From Mesostigma viride (taxonomy: Eukaryota > Streptophyta > Mesostigmatophyceae > Mesostigmatales > Mesostigmataceae), in assembly GCA_009746045.1 (NCBI GenBank), contig RPFO01000079.1:3558409-3603408 (forward strand): a DNA stretch of 45,000 nt, written 5' to 3'. Position numbers and translations under genes: made by a program. Positions within the stretch are counted from its first letter, which is position 1; the number at the start of each line of letters is the position of its first letter. Under the pieces are notes generated by a model. The model ran no database searches, was not told where the DNA came from, and saw only the letters and a list, made by a program, of their open reading frames with translations. Positions 19,487-30,257 of the stretch are shown here, piece after piece.

Positions 19487-22400
19487 ATGTATGCCATCCG
19501 GGTGCTTGCGGCACCCAGGTTGGCGAGGCGTGCAGCCGGCAGAGTGGGTGAAAAGATTGGGGGCAGCGTTTTGTCTTATGTTCACGACCCTCTGCCCATA
19601 GTGGACGTTGCGAGGCAGGATGATGCGACGGCGAGCTCGCTCGCATCTCCATCGTGTAACCTGACTGGTACTTATCTCAGAAATGTACACTTCGATGCTG
19701 GGCAGATCGTGGATCAGAAACGTGAATTCTTTAGTTTAGTACCTAATTTGCTTCCCGGCGTCAAGCAGGAGGCTGCTTTGTCGAGAAAACATCAGGAGCG
19801 CCGTCTTATTGGGTAAGATAGCCTGCTTGTGCTACCGTGGGATCCCCTGCGCGCTGCTGTGCATGATTGTACTACAACCAGCCAGTGATGTGCCGGTTCG
19901 TCTCAGAACGCTTGGACACTTAGAAATTAACACGATAGCACCGCACTGTGACAGTCAGATATTGTTTCCACCGTTGAGTTGACATGGGAGTAAGTTTGCT
20001 GTCGATGATTCCATATGCACATGAAAATCCAAGGCCAGCCAGAGGGATAGGGTGAGCTTTACACCAGCGCTGCACCACTATGTATTGACACTTAACACAT
20101 GTAGTACCCTAGCAATTAACACCTGAAGTACCCTTTCAAGCGCCTCGTGATTTTTCTAATGTGTTTTCTCCCGCCCTCCCGCCCAAGCCGTGGTAGATTC
20201 TTGTTCCCATCTCTCTCGAAGGGCTTGTCTATTTGATGCTCTTAGGCCACCTCTATTTCGCTGGCAGTTGGCCTCATGGCACTCCCTCTGCTTGTGCTCT
20301 CACCCGCGTGCATGTCGCCCCATCCCCCGCATTCACCTGCATCTAGGCTCCTGTCATCTGTCCGTACACTCCATGTGGTGTTGTAGAGCACGCATGCTTG
20401 TGCGTTTCAAACGCATGAGGCTGTACCTGCTGCTCTACGTGTGTATCACTAAATTTTGCGCTGTTTGAGTGTTTGTGTTTCCGTAGAGGAAGCCAAGCCA
20501 TAACACTGCAGACAGCTTGGCGTGCCAGAGTAGTACCCTTGTGAGGGTATTTCTGTATGTGTGGTAAGACCTGTGTGATGAATACAGACACATTATCAAA
20601 CATAGATAGCCAACCTATTGTAACCTGCGCCATTGAACTCGTATTTGTCACTGGACTTCCCATTCGCACGGGACATGGGCCCCTTCACAATCCCCCTTAT
20701 CTGGCAGGTACGCCGCCTGATCCAATTATCCATCAAAATACTCCACCCAATACCCCCCACGCAGCCTGCCCTGCTGTGACTGTGTTCTGAGTGTCGCTGG
20801 ACATGCCTTCTTGTGCGGCGCCTGAGACCTCTTTTCCTATTCGTGTTCTCTATCTGTGTGCGCTTTTCTTTCATCCGTCTCTACTCGTGTGCACTTTTAT
20901 TCCATCTTTCCCTATTCGTGTGCGCCTCTGTATTCGCGTCTATTCATCCTCCCTGTATCCGTGTCTGTTCTTCCTTCCCCTTTATGTCTCCATGCCAAAG
21001 TTCTGATATATCTCTGTCTTTCCTGTCTCTTTTCCGCCTGTCTCTCCTGTCCTCTCCTGTCCACGCCGCATATCTCTGTTTTTTCGTTTCCGTCCGAACC
21101 AGCTACACGCCCGACCAGCTGTTCAACGTCGTCGCCAACGTGGACGCGTACAAGCACTTTGTGCCCTGGTGCAAGGGGTCGCGCGTGCTGCGCCGCGTGG
21201 GGGACAACTACCTTGAGGCGGAGCTGGAGGTCGGCTTCAAGATATTCTTGGAGCGCTACATCAGCAAGGTCACGCTGCAGCGGCCCACGCTCGTCAAGGT
21301 ACAAACGATCAGTCAGTAGGAACGGGTCGCGAGAACGGTCTCTGTGGCCACTAGCACGGTTTAAGGTGCGAACGGCCCTGTGCCCACTAGCATTAGTGCT
21401 ACGACAGGCTTGCGATTGTGTTGTGGACATATGAACGGTCTTGTGCCCACTAGCATTAGTGCTACGACAGGCTTGCGATTGTGTTGTGAACATAGGAACG
21501 GCCCTGTGCCAACTAGCATTAGTGCTACGACAGGCTTGCGATTGTGTTGTGAACATAGGAACGGTCTTGTGCCCACTAGCATTAGTGCTGCGATAGGCTT
21601 GCGATTGTGTTGTGAACATATGAACGGTCTTGTGCCCACTAGCATTAGTGCTACGACAGGCTTGCGATTGTGTTGTGAACATAGGAACGGCCCTGTGCCA
21701 ACTAGCATTAGTGCTACGACAGGCTTGCGATTGTGTTGTGAACATAGGAACGGTCTTGTGCTCGCCCGCGCTGGGCAGCAGAGCGAGGGGGGTCTGGGTG
21801 CTGCCAGCCAGCCATGTATACTACCAACGACAGTGCCAACCATGCATATTGCCAGGTGAGGGTCTACGCGGTCTTCTGACGTGCTTGGCTGTGCATGGTG
21901 CCAATTACAGGGCGCCAGGTACACAGGGCGTCGTCAGGCATAGCCTCATCAACCGTGCCGTTTACAGTGATGCTGCAGTGCTCCCTGAAGTTGTGTAGTG
22001 CTCGTCCGACCACGCTTCCTTGCTTAGCACGTTTGCCGGGGTAAATCCCTGAGACAGCCAGCGCAGGCCAGAGATCTGGAGCATCTGGACCATGGTACCT
22101 CGAGCCTGTGGTTATCTTATCCGCGTTTGTCAACTTGTTCAGGTATATGGATGGAAGGGTCCCGCTCCTGCGCATGACTGCTGCTGTGAGAGCAGCAGGT
22201 GCTGTGGTGGAGCCTGCAGCGTGAGAGCGGGCTCTTGGCGTACTTGCCGTGTCGAAGGTCTTTTCGTGTTGCTGGTTGCCTTCCCTGTGTGGGATGATGC
22301 TGTGGGAATCCGTGGAATCCGGGTGACGTTGGCAGCGGTGCCTGTTCAGTATTGACATGACGTTGGTGGTTTGATTAATGATGAAGTTTAACTCAGCGGC

Positions 22401-25115
22401 TGAAAATATTTAAGTCAGCGGCTGAAAATATTTAACTCAGCGGCGGAAAAAACTTAACTCAGCGGCTGAAAAGGAAGCGAGTTGCCCGCCAGGGTCCGAG
22501 GTTTTGTGTGCGAATATCCGAAGCTGGGAACATGCTAATGGTAGATGGACGCTTGTATGCCCTGGTGATGCCCGGGACTGGTTATCTCTAATAAGAGTTG
22601 GGTGCGGCAATGATGTAGGAAACGCATCACAGGCTGGTTGGCGGGCGAAATACGGCCCACGGTGCACGTCGGTCGACCATCGAGTCCGTTGCCTCTGTCC
22701 ATGTGGTGCGTTCGGAGCGGCTCATGCTGTTTTTTTCTGATATGCAACTACGTACATGGGGTAGTTGAAATAACAAAAAAACATCTATAACCTAGTTTGG
22801 AGTTGTGCATGCGCAGTTCCTGCCAATGCATTTGCTTGCCGAGGGATCTGCAACCTTCACTATTCCAGGAAGGCACGGCCTGCAGCATGCTCAAACTTTA
22901 TTGGCAGCTATAATGGTGAGCTCGGCAACACATTGTAACATTTAAACTCTGTACCGAGGAGTCTGGAAGTTATGCTCACGCCTGCGCCCTGTGTAGCACC
23001 TACATAACTGTCTCTGTCGCTTTCTGTCTGCATCTGGTTAGGAAATGTGGCAGCCTTACCTGTTTCTAACCTTTCTCTGTAAACGTTTGTCTGACCTTGC
23101 CCCCACGCCCCCACCCACCTACATCTCCCCTGCCGCCAGTCGGTCGTTTCCCACAGCATGCTCTTCCACCACCTGGAGAGCACCTGGAGTTTCACGCCGG
23201 ACCCTGCGACGGGCGGTTGCTGGCTCCACTTCAACATCGAGTTCTCCTTCAAGTCTCTCATCTACCGCCAGGCAAGTGCTCACTGTGGCAGTGTGGTCCT
23301 GTGGCAAGTGCTCACTGTGGCAATGGGCTCACCGTGGCAATGTGCTCACTGTCGCAAGTGTTCAGTGTTGCAAGTGAAACGATTGGCGGTAATCCGGACT
23401 ACCACCGTAGGTCTGGGTCTCGGGAACCACCCCCAAACTTTATTTCGAGTGCTGCAATCGACAGATCTCCGCAAGACGATCGCGGACCGTACCTCAGACG
23501 CTCAAGCCGGTTGAGCAATAGTAGGGCTACACGGCAGGTGAAGTGGGCTGCATGCTGGCCCCTTAGCCGCAAATGGGCCAAAGTCAAGACAGGGGAAGTA
23601 GGGCACTGGGGGCTCCAGTCCCAAGTTTTGCGGGTAAGTATGTTTACTATCCAATTATGGACCAGAGATGTAAAATGGGACATGAGTATCAGCCAGTCCC
23701 TAACGAAGACCCTAATAAGTCCCTAATCCAGTCCCAAGTTTGAGTAGCGCCATACTTTTCCCCACTTACATCTCTGGTTAATCATTGGATAATGAAGATG
23801 CCCACTGACCTGGAAAGTTTTGGTAGCGCACTCGATAGATCTTGATGAGGCCACTCAGAATCTGCTGACTACATGCCATTAAGGGTCCAAATCTGAAAGG
23901 CAGGGTTGAAAATCTGATATGTATGCGCACTGCCCAAAAAATCATTATTCGCCTAAATGTACCTTCGCTCTCCTGGCATCCGGACTACCCCCAATCGTTT
24001 CAAGTGCTCACTGTGGCTAACTGTCACCGTGGCAAGCGGTTTGCATCACAGTGGGATGCTAGAGAACGCCCTGGCCCTCGTCGTAACCGCCTTCTTCTAC
24101 GCCATCCTCCTCATCTACACCCTCTTCTCCTCACTCTCGCCCTTCTCTACGCCTCCTCCCGCCACGTCATGGTGCTGCCGGCGCTATAACCTGTCGTGGC
24201 CATCACCTCTCATCCTCAAACATTCTGAATTATCGATATTTATTATGCTATTTTTATTATTATCAATAAGCATGCCCCACTCGTTCAATAAGCATGCCCT
24301 ATCTATTGTCCCACTTGTTCTACGACCCTATTTACTGTCCCACTTGTTCTATGGCCCTATCTACTGTCCCACTCGTGCTATCGCCCTATCTATTGTTCCA
24401 CCCGCTCCATGGCGCTCACATGCTCCATCACCATAGCTGTCTCACCTGCGACTCATCCCCTTGTGGATACTTGCGCTCGCACCCGTGTGGCCCCCCGTGT
24501 GAATAGCTGTGCGCCTGCGCCCGTCGTGCCTGGCTGCGCATACTCGTATCCAATACCCAGCTCATGCACACTTGTGTCCCTTGCATGCACACAGGCGGTC
24601 GAGCTTTCAACCTAAAAGATACCCGTGTACCCCCATACCCTGACGCTCTTGCAAGTCTCGTGCAAGTCTCACCCACACCCCGTTACCTGGTGGGCACATC
24701 ACACATGTGGGCTTGCACTTGTCGTTCCTTCTCTCTTTAAAGTGGTTGCAAAGCATTGTGCCGTGCCCCTTGCCCCAGGCGGCGCTCTTCTTCTACTAGT
24801 CTCCGAACCTGTCTCTCCCACAGCCCCTCTTCTCTGTGGACACGCACGCAACTGCTGTGGAGCTCCCTTTCTGCAGGTGGCGAAGCTCGTCTCTTCATGG
24901 CATGACCTGTCTCAACCATGGCCCGTTACCTTTCCCACTTAACACTTTGAACCCCCATCGCAACTTTTGTGCCCCTCTTCCCGCAGGCGGCAGAGCTCTT
25001 CTTCAACGAGGTGGTCAACCGCATGGTCCAGTCATTCGAGGAGCAGTGCAGCCGCGTGTACGGGCCCAGCCGGCTGCGAACAAGGCCTGCCACGGTGAAC
25101 CAGACAGGCAGTTGA
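19487..25115 (+). CDS. COQ10: COQ10, mitochondrial coenzyme Q-binding START-domain protein
   Basis: Four exons, 19487-19812, 21103-21298, 23140-23271 and 24987-25115, join in frame to 260 residues. The start ATG at 19487 gives MYAIRVLAAPRLARRAAG, a basic amphipathic presequence suited to mitochondria; an upstream in-frame ATG exists at 19376. The polyketide-cyclase/START domain (about 105-240) has the family signatures ERRLIGYTPDQLFNVVANV, YKHFVPWCKGSRVL, HSMLFHHLESTWSF, LHFNIEFSFKSLIYRQ and FFNEVVNRMVQSFEEQC. COQ10 binds ubiquinone in the inner mitochondrial membrane and supports its delivery for respiration and synthesis. Intron 3 uses a GC-AG donor (CAG/GCAAGT). Introns 2 and 3 hold minisatellites and a MITE. 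TGTAA at 25847-25851 is a possible poly(A) signal. Identification is secure; the exact N-terminus is less so. Confidence 0.93.
21366..21765 (+). repeat. 63-bp tandem repeat in COQ10 intron 2
   Basis: AGCATTAGTGCT recurs at 21389, 21452, 21515, 21578, 21641 and 21704, an exact 63-bp period with few substitutions. As 63 is a multiple of 3, several frames on both strands stay open and produce 21-residue repeat 'proteins' that I treat as artefacts. Confidence 0.95.
22041..22155 (-). repeat. Short dispersed repeat 'S', copy 2 (intron of COQ10)
   Basis: It contains GAGACAGCCAGCGCAGGCC, CCATGGTACCTCGAGCCTG and TTATCCGCG, parallel to the copy at 2544 with more substitutions. It lies within COQ10 intron 2. 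Confidence 0.5.
22388..22471 (+). repeat. 21-22-bp tandem repeat in COQ10 intron 2
   Basis: Four units built on AACTCAGCGGCTGAAAATATT at about 22389, 22410, 22432 and 22454. Confidence 0.85.
23140..23370 (+). other. COQ10 exon 3 with GC donor repeated in the intron
   Basis: Exon 3 is 23140-23271. The donor GCAAGTGCTCACTGTGGCA (23272-23290) is followed by near-copies: the first 19 bases recur at about 23304, and shorter CTCACTGTGGCA/CTCACCGTGGCA pieces follow to about 23350. The intron thus holds several GCAAGTG donor-like sites besides the one used. Confidence 0.7.
23377..24000. mobile_element. MITE-like DNA transposon in COQ10 intron 3
   Basis: The ends are inverted repeats of about 22 bp: AAACGATTGG at 23377-23386 pairs with CCAATCGTTT at 23991-24000. 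The similarity extends inward (GGTAATCCGGA at the left, TCCGGACTACC at the right) with about two mismatches. Both sides are flanked by CAAGTG (23371-23376 and 24001-24006), a perfect 6-bp target-site duplication. The 624-bp interior has no transposase, so the element is non-autonomous. The superfamily is not assigned. Confidence 0.75.
23648..23792. repeat. Nested fold-back inside the intronic MITE
   Basis: 23648-23679 (TATCCAAT ... CCAGAGATGTAA ... TGGG) and 23761-23792 (CCCACTTACATCTCTGG ... ATTGGATAA) are imperfect reverse complements of 32 bp around an 81-bp centre. It could be a second, nested element. No clear target duplication is seen. Confidence 0.6.
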
Positions 25116-26499
25116 CGGCCAGGCACGAGGGGACTCCTCCCTATGCTTGTTATTCATTGGCACGAGGAATCCCTTTTGGTGTGCTTGTTTTCTAACGCAG
25201 ACCAAGCACTTTGGAGCCAGTGATACCCGAGTGGTGATTCCTGCTGTGCGCGTTGGTACCCTTCGCTCAGTGACCCGCCTCTGTTCGCTCCTGTCACTAC
25301 GTGGAATCTCTCCCATCTGCCATGCGGTGGGCAGAGGGCATCGACTTGTCATCTGGGCGGCCCCAGCCACTGGCACACGCATGCCACTGCAGCTGGCAGT
25401 CGCTTTCTACTTGGGTTGGGGTCATGGTGGTGCCGCGGTCCTGTGGTGATGACTGAAGGTGCATCCCGCGTGCTGCCACCGATGCAACATCATCTCCGTG
25501 TGCCGCATGCTGATGGTGGTTGCCTCAGGACTTTTGAGTCTCGGGGCACCGTGTCTGGCCGTTCTGTCATGGGGACAATTTGTGCACCGCAGGTTAGGTT
25601 GCTGGCAGACACGGTTGGGTAGGGACTGACACCGGAGAATGCCGTGTATGTGAGCTGTTTGTTCTACAGGGATCCGGTTGGGATGCTGCCCATCCAGACC
25701 TCCCTGACCATGTGGCAGGCATGTACACGTGGCATGGTGAGTGCATGCCCGGTACGTGCATCCGCAGTGCCTTCCGCAACATGGAGCTGCGCTGTGGCGC
25801 TGTGGGCATTGCTAGCACGCCCTGTCCTGCACAGTATAACTGTATGTGTAAGATATCTGGCCTGCACTAGCTGGTTGTCTGATTGACATCGTTGGTAGGG
25901 CCCACATCTGGCCGGCGTTGTCCTGAGATATCTGTGGAGATCTGGCAGTTGCTGAAGTCCTCTCCACTCAAATGTTCTCATGGTGAACAAGTTTCTACTG
26001 CATCGCGGCTCCTTGTTTCATAATATCGCAGACTCTGCTCAATCGCGTATTTCATGAGCGAGGAGGGTGCACATGGTCCATTTGCACAAAGACGAAAGTA
26101 TATAGGAAAACGCCCTCGAGTCAGACGTAGGCATGCAATTTCAGGGTTATTGGCAGGCTGGCGAAGCTTTCATATGATCTCCCATACGTGCATGTACCTC
26201 CATAAGCCAGAGGTCCCAGTGCATCTCGACCACGGACGCCATCGCGCCACGAAGCTGCAGGAGCTGGACGAAGCCCACATCGACTGGTGGAAGAACGCGA
26301 CCGGCCATCCACAGATCGATCACGACCACCGCCAATTAATGCCGCGTGGCAGCACCACGTGCGCCGTTTTCTCCGGCCAGCAGCCGAGGGAGACGTCCGG
26401 CCAGGTGCCTCTCTTGAGGACGAGCTCAGGAGCTCGCAGGAGCTCAGGAGCTTCTTACCGACTTGGACCTAGCTAGCTAGCAGCTACATTAAGCTAGTG
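25116..26499. other. 3' flank of COQ10; no gene recognised
   Basis: It includes the probable COQ10 3' untranslated region (possible TGTAA signal at 25847-25851). A plus-strand frame at 26054-26476 (with HIDWWKNATGHPQ) has no recognised domain and could be decayed LINE coding sequence. Confidence 0.4.
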
Positions 26500-26712
26500 A
26501 CTATAATAACTCGTGCTGCCGTTGGGGAGTTACGGAGCATTAATCCTGATGGCCTGGATGGATGGGTACACGCAATCCTACCGGTCGAATTAATCCATCT
26601 ACAACAACAAGCATGAACTCTATATCTATGGTGACCTCTACCCTAGGGGTCTTGTCTAGCATGCTTCCCGCGTTTGCAAACACGCCGGCGCTTCCTGCAG
26701 GAGGGTTGAAGG
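26500..26712 (-). mobile_element. LINE family 2 3' end fragment
   Basis: On the minus strand the end of ORF2 and the 3' region (GCAAACGCGGGAAGCATGC, then AGACCCCTAGGG) lead to GCATTAATGCTC-like sequence and a hairpin at 26516-26529 in which one stem pair is lost (CTGCC against GGGAG). It matches 34908-35110 on the same strand. Confidence 0.6.
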
Positions 26713-26860
26713 TTCTTTAATATTGGTACCCACGACGTGACGCAGTCTACGCGATATGCACGCTAACTACTTGCATGGATAAAACTAGGTCTTGTTTGTT
26801 ATTAAGTCAGACAACTACTCCTGGATGCATGACGTTTTCTTACAACACAGTAATAGTAGC

Positions 26861-27049
26861 TTAATTAATTAATTAATTAATTAATTTAGATACGTGACGT
26901 GCGTCACGTGAGCATACGTCCTCAGTGGGAGGGGAACATGGGATGGAATGGATGGTGTAGCTTAGAATGTATTAAAAGCCATATGCCCCTTCTCTGGGAT
27001 ATGTGCTACATTTACTCCCAACGGAGTTATGTTTCTAATTAATTAATTC
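26861..27049 (+). mobile_element. TTAA array and LINE 3' tail
   Basis: A TTAA repeat at 26861-26886 is followed by a solo 3' end (about 26952-27049) with CATATGCCCCTTCTCTGGG, the hairpin ACTCC-CAAC-GGAGT (27014-27027) and a TTAA tail (27036-27048). It is the same 3' end as that of copy C at 2321. Confidence 0.65.
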
Positions 27050-27716
27050 ATCGTAGTCTCACTTGACAAAGTAGTGAAACATATTTCTGGCGCTAGCGAC
27101 ATCTGGTTCTCTTTTTTATATGTTTTCCTAACAAATGTTCTGCAATTCAATCTGAAGTTAACGTGATAAACTAGAAACTAGTCGAATGAGATGGCATTAC
27201 TATCGAGCAGTGATCCGCAGAAACTTCATTGTATTTTATACACACAGGGCAAGGATTTACATACAGGCAGCTGAGAGCCAGAAAATGAAATGTCCTTCCT
27301 ATACAATCAACGATTGTGCTTGCACACCCATCGTTGTGGCTCGCGGCATTTCAGGTCCCTAGTAATGAACCTACTCACGTCCCAAGCGTATCTCATCATC
27401 CGCCCCGCGCAAGGCTGCGCGAAAGTGACCCCCTCCACCCATCGAGGCCACCTCCTTGACCCCTCCATCAGGCGCGGGTTATTTGTATTAGCGAGCGCCC
27501 CTGAACAGCGGTCACCCTTGCAGAGCTTTGGGGTTCGTGTGGATATCAAACAACAAAGCGTTGGGTCTGGTATTGTAGCAAACAAGCGCTAGGTTTCATA
27601 CCACATGATACTAATGTTGCCTTGCGAAGCCATAGTATGGATATCCAACAAGCGAAGCCTTGGGTTTCATATGGGTGTCAAAGAAGCGCTGGGTTTTGTT
27701 GTCAAACAGCCATCCC

Positions 27717-29276
27717 TCATGGCCACTGGGTGAACTGGAAGACCTTGAGCACGATCTCGAATCCGGTGGGTAGCTGCCACGCAAACAGGAGCAGGTTCAC
27801 CGCGTTAAGCGCGATGTGCGCGGAGCGGGCCTTCTCGTCGCCCTTTTGCATCGCAGGCACGAGCGCGGCCGCGGCCGCCCATAGGACCACGATGCCCGCG
27901 CCCGCAAACAGGTGGGGGCCGGGGAAGAGCTTCCCCGTGCGGAACCAGGTGTTCAGGCAGCCCTCAACGGCGATGAGCACGCCCATGAACAGCAGCACGC
28001 TGCCCATGTTGAAGTGGCGGTCGCGGAAGTTGCCCTTGATAAGCTCCTTGCGCGTCTGCCAGTCGCCAGCAGAGAAACCGGGGGGGCAGGCAGAGCAGGC
28101 AAGGCATGCATGGGTGGCCCTAATGTGAGACCACGATTGGGAGTGGCTGTGTTTGCTCATATTGGGAGCGGCTAGCTCGCGGATTGAAAGATGTGGAAAC
28201 TGTTCAGGGACAGCTAGTGCCCAATAGGAAAGGGCGGGGGGGGGGGGGGGGGATATGACTTTGTTTGACGCCAAGTTCATGCTTTAATGTGCCATTCATG
28301 ACCGCCGCCATTCGCGGCCTTGTGGCTGACATAGATCTTCAAGGTAATGAAAAAGTGTCTGACATAGATCTTCAAGGTAAGGAAAAAGTGGATTCCATCT
28401 TGCCCCCCACACCGAGAAAGGAAAACGACCCACGGAAACAAAGATAGCGACGAGGTAAGGTACAGCAAGGCAGACGGCAGTACCTCAGTCAACTCGGTGA
28501 TCTGGGCTTCCACTGGGGAGGCAGGCTGGGTCCCATCCGCTGCCTTAGGTGGCAGCTGCTTCTTTAGTTCGTTGACCTCGTCCTGGATCGTGCGCACGCG
28601 ACGCCACTGGTAACCAAGGAAGCCGGCATAGCCAGTGGCGAAGAACAAGACGGCCATAATGATAGGGTGGACAAGCGCGAAGCTCCTCCCTTCCAACAGC
28701 CCGAACTCTCCTCCAGTCGCCATGGCGTTCTGTGTTCGGTTGTAGGTGGCACAAGGAGAGCAATAATCGATATCGCAGATCGTCAGGAAAGTCGAGCGCG
28801 CAGCAGGCCACCTTCTTTCCAAGGATTCCCCAATTGCTACGTCGCGCATGGTACTCACGTATCATGCAGCAGCTACTTTGTAGCAGGCGACATGCATGCT
28901 TATTCCCTGCTTTCATTGCGTCTGCACACATACCAATAGCCGCTATGCTACAAAAGAGAATAAGCAGGTTGCATAGAACAAGTAGCAAGGCAGATAGGAT
29001 TGCTCTGATTAAGACAATGCATACCTGGGCCCCAAGAAACAAGGGTGAAGCCATCGCCAAAGTGGCGGCACTGAGTGCTGTGGATGAAAGAGCCCCTGAA
29101 TTCTTCGGAGCATTCTCATTGTTGTTTGGTGCTAGACAAGAAGTGACATGGCGTGGTGCGAATTTCTGGCGAACCTGACTAACTGGCCGCCGTGCTAGAC
29201 ACGCATTTGGATGTTTAAAACTTGTAGCAACAAATGATGGGGCGCTCTGCGCGCACAAAGCCAAAGAAGTCGCCAT
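27717..29276 (-). CDS. DUF4079 family plastid membrane protein
   Basis: Three minus-strand exons, 29276-29025, 28729-28484 and 28055-27717, all phase 0, encode 278 residues. Residues 1-87 form a Ser/Ala/Arg-rich plastid transit peptide (MATSLALCAQSAPSFV...), ending in a hydrophobic ATLAMASPLFLGAQNAMA stretch that could be a thylakoid-type cleavage region. The DUF4079 core follows: ALVHPIIM membrane segment (about 103-124), GYQWRRVRTIQ, KELIKGNFRDRHFNMGS (170-185), then segments ending in LFPGPHLFAGAGI and HIALNAVNLLLFAWQLPTG, and VFQFTQWP at the C-terminus as in plant members. Four membrane helices are predicted. The family is found in cyanobacteria and plastids, and its biochemical role is not established. 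The gene diverges from eS17. Intron 2 contains a poly-C/poly-G run. Confidence 0.93.
28238..28252 (+). repeat. G homopolymer in DUF4079 intron 2
   Basis: A run of about 15 or more G within the intron 28483-28056; a possible sequencing or assembly weak point. Confidence 0.9.
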
Positions 29277-30257
29277 TGGAATATAAGTAAAAGGGCACTC
29301 GAGTGTAAGACCAGGGAGCGTTGGTGCGAGTGGATAATTCACCACCAACAACGTTACGAGACAAGGTCTGAGGTGGGATGACGGACACGGGGAGCCCTGA
29401 GAATCACTGGCGAGCCTGGAAGCAAGGGGGAGCGAGTCAACGTGGACATGTTGTGCGTCACATCTGATCTGGCAAATGGTCCAGGATGTCATGTTTGATG
29501 GTTGGTTTGCGCAGCGGTCATCCGTAACCTGACCATGACTCCACCCCAAGCCAATCCCCTCGCGGCTACTTAGCGTTGAGTTGAGTTGAGTTGAGAACTG
29601 AGTTTATTCCCACGCCGGTGAACCCCGCGCCGGTGAACCCTTATTAATAGTGGATCCAACGCATCTTGATACCCTAGGCTTAGCAGGGATTAACTATTGG
29701 TTATATTCGGAATAAACGTACACCTAATTATCTGGAAGAGTGGATCCAACGCAACTTGGCGTGGGTCGTGGGATCGATTGCTAGGACACAACAAGCTGCT
29801 GTAACCAGCGCGGGTATCTCTAATGATGCAACCGTACACGTCACAGTACCCTAGTTCCGGATATACTTAACATACTATCCGGCCTCTAGGATTGTCTGCC
29901 ACAACAACATTAATTGCAACAACAACCACAACGTTTTTTGGCAGTCCCAGGAACCGAAACGGAACGGAATTCCGACCCCCGGAATTCCGAAAATTCGGAA
30001 CGGAACCGGGCGGGAACCCCGTTCCGCCTGGAGCAAGTGCCGGACGTTTGATGCGCAAAATGCTGACTGCCGCACGACAGCAGGCATGGCACCTGCATGA
30101 ATGTGATTGTCCCGCTTTCGCGTCGCGCCAGCATGAACGCACCTTGCGAGGACGACGGCCCGCACACGCTGGGCGTACAAAGGAGCAGGGCGAATTACCG
30201 CCGCCTCCTCTCTGGCCAGCGTTCCATCAGCTGCCCCCCTTTTGATCGCTTGCAACC
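29277..30257. promoter_or_regulatory. Divergent intergenic region, DUF4079 / eS17
   Basis: 981 bp between two divergent start codons. It holds a GAGTT pentamer array (about 29577-29595), a direct repeat (AGTGGATCCAACGCA at about 29649 and 29740), and a palindrome cluster around two GGAATTCCG units (about 29967-29990) with GGAAC/GTTCC pieces on both sides to 30022. Pyrimidine-rich DNA precedes the eS17 ATG. No TATA box is convincing. Confidence 0.5.

Noticed and set aside
20912-21745. 277-codon minus-strand frame with repeated FTTQSQACRS
   Set aside because: Product of the 63-bp intronic repeat and the antisense of COQ10 exon 2.
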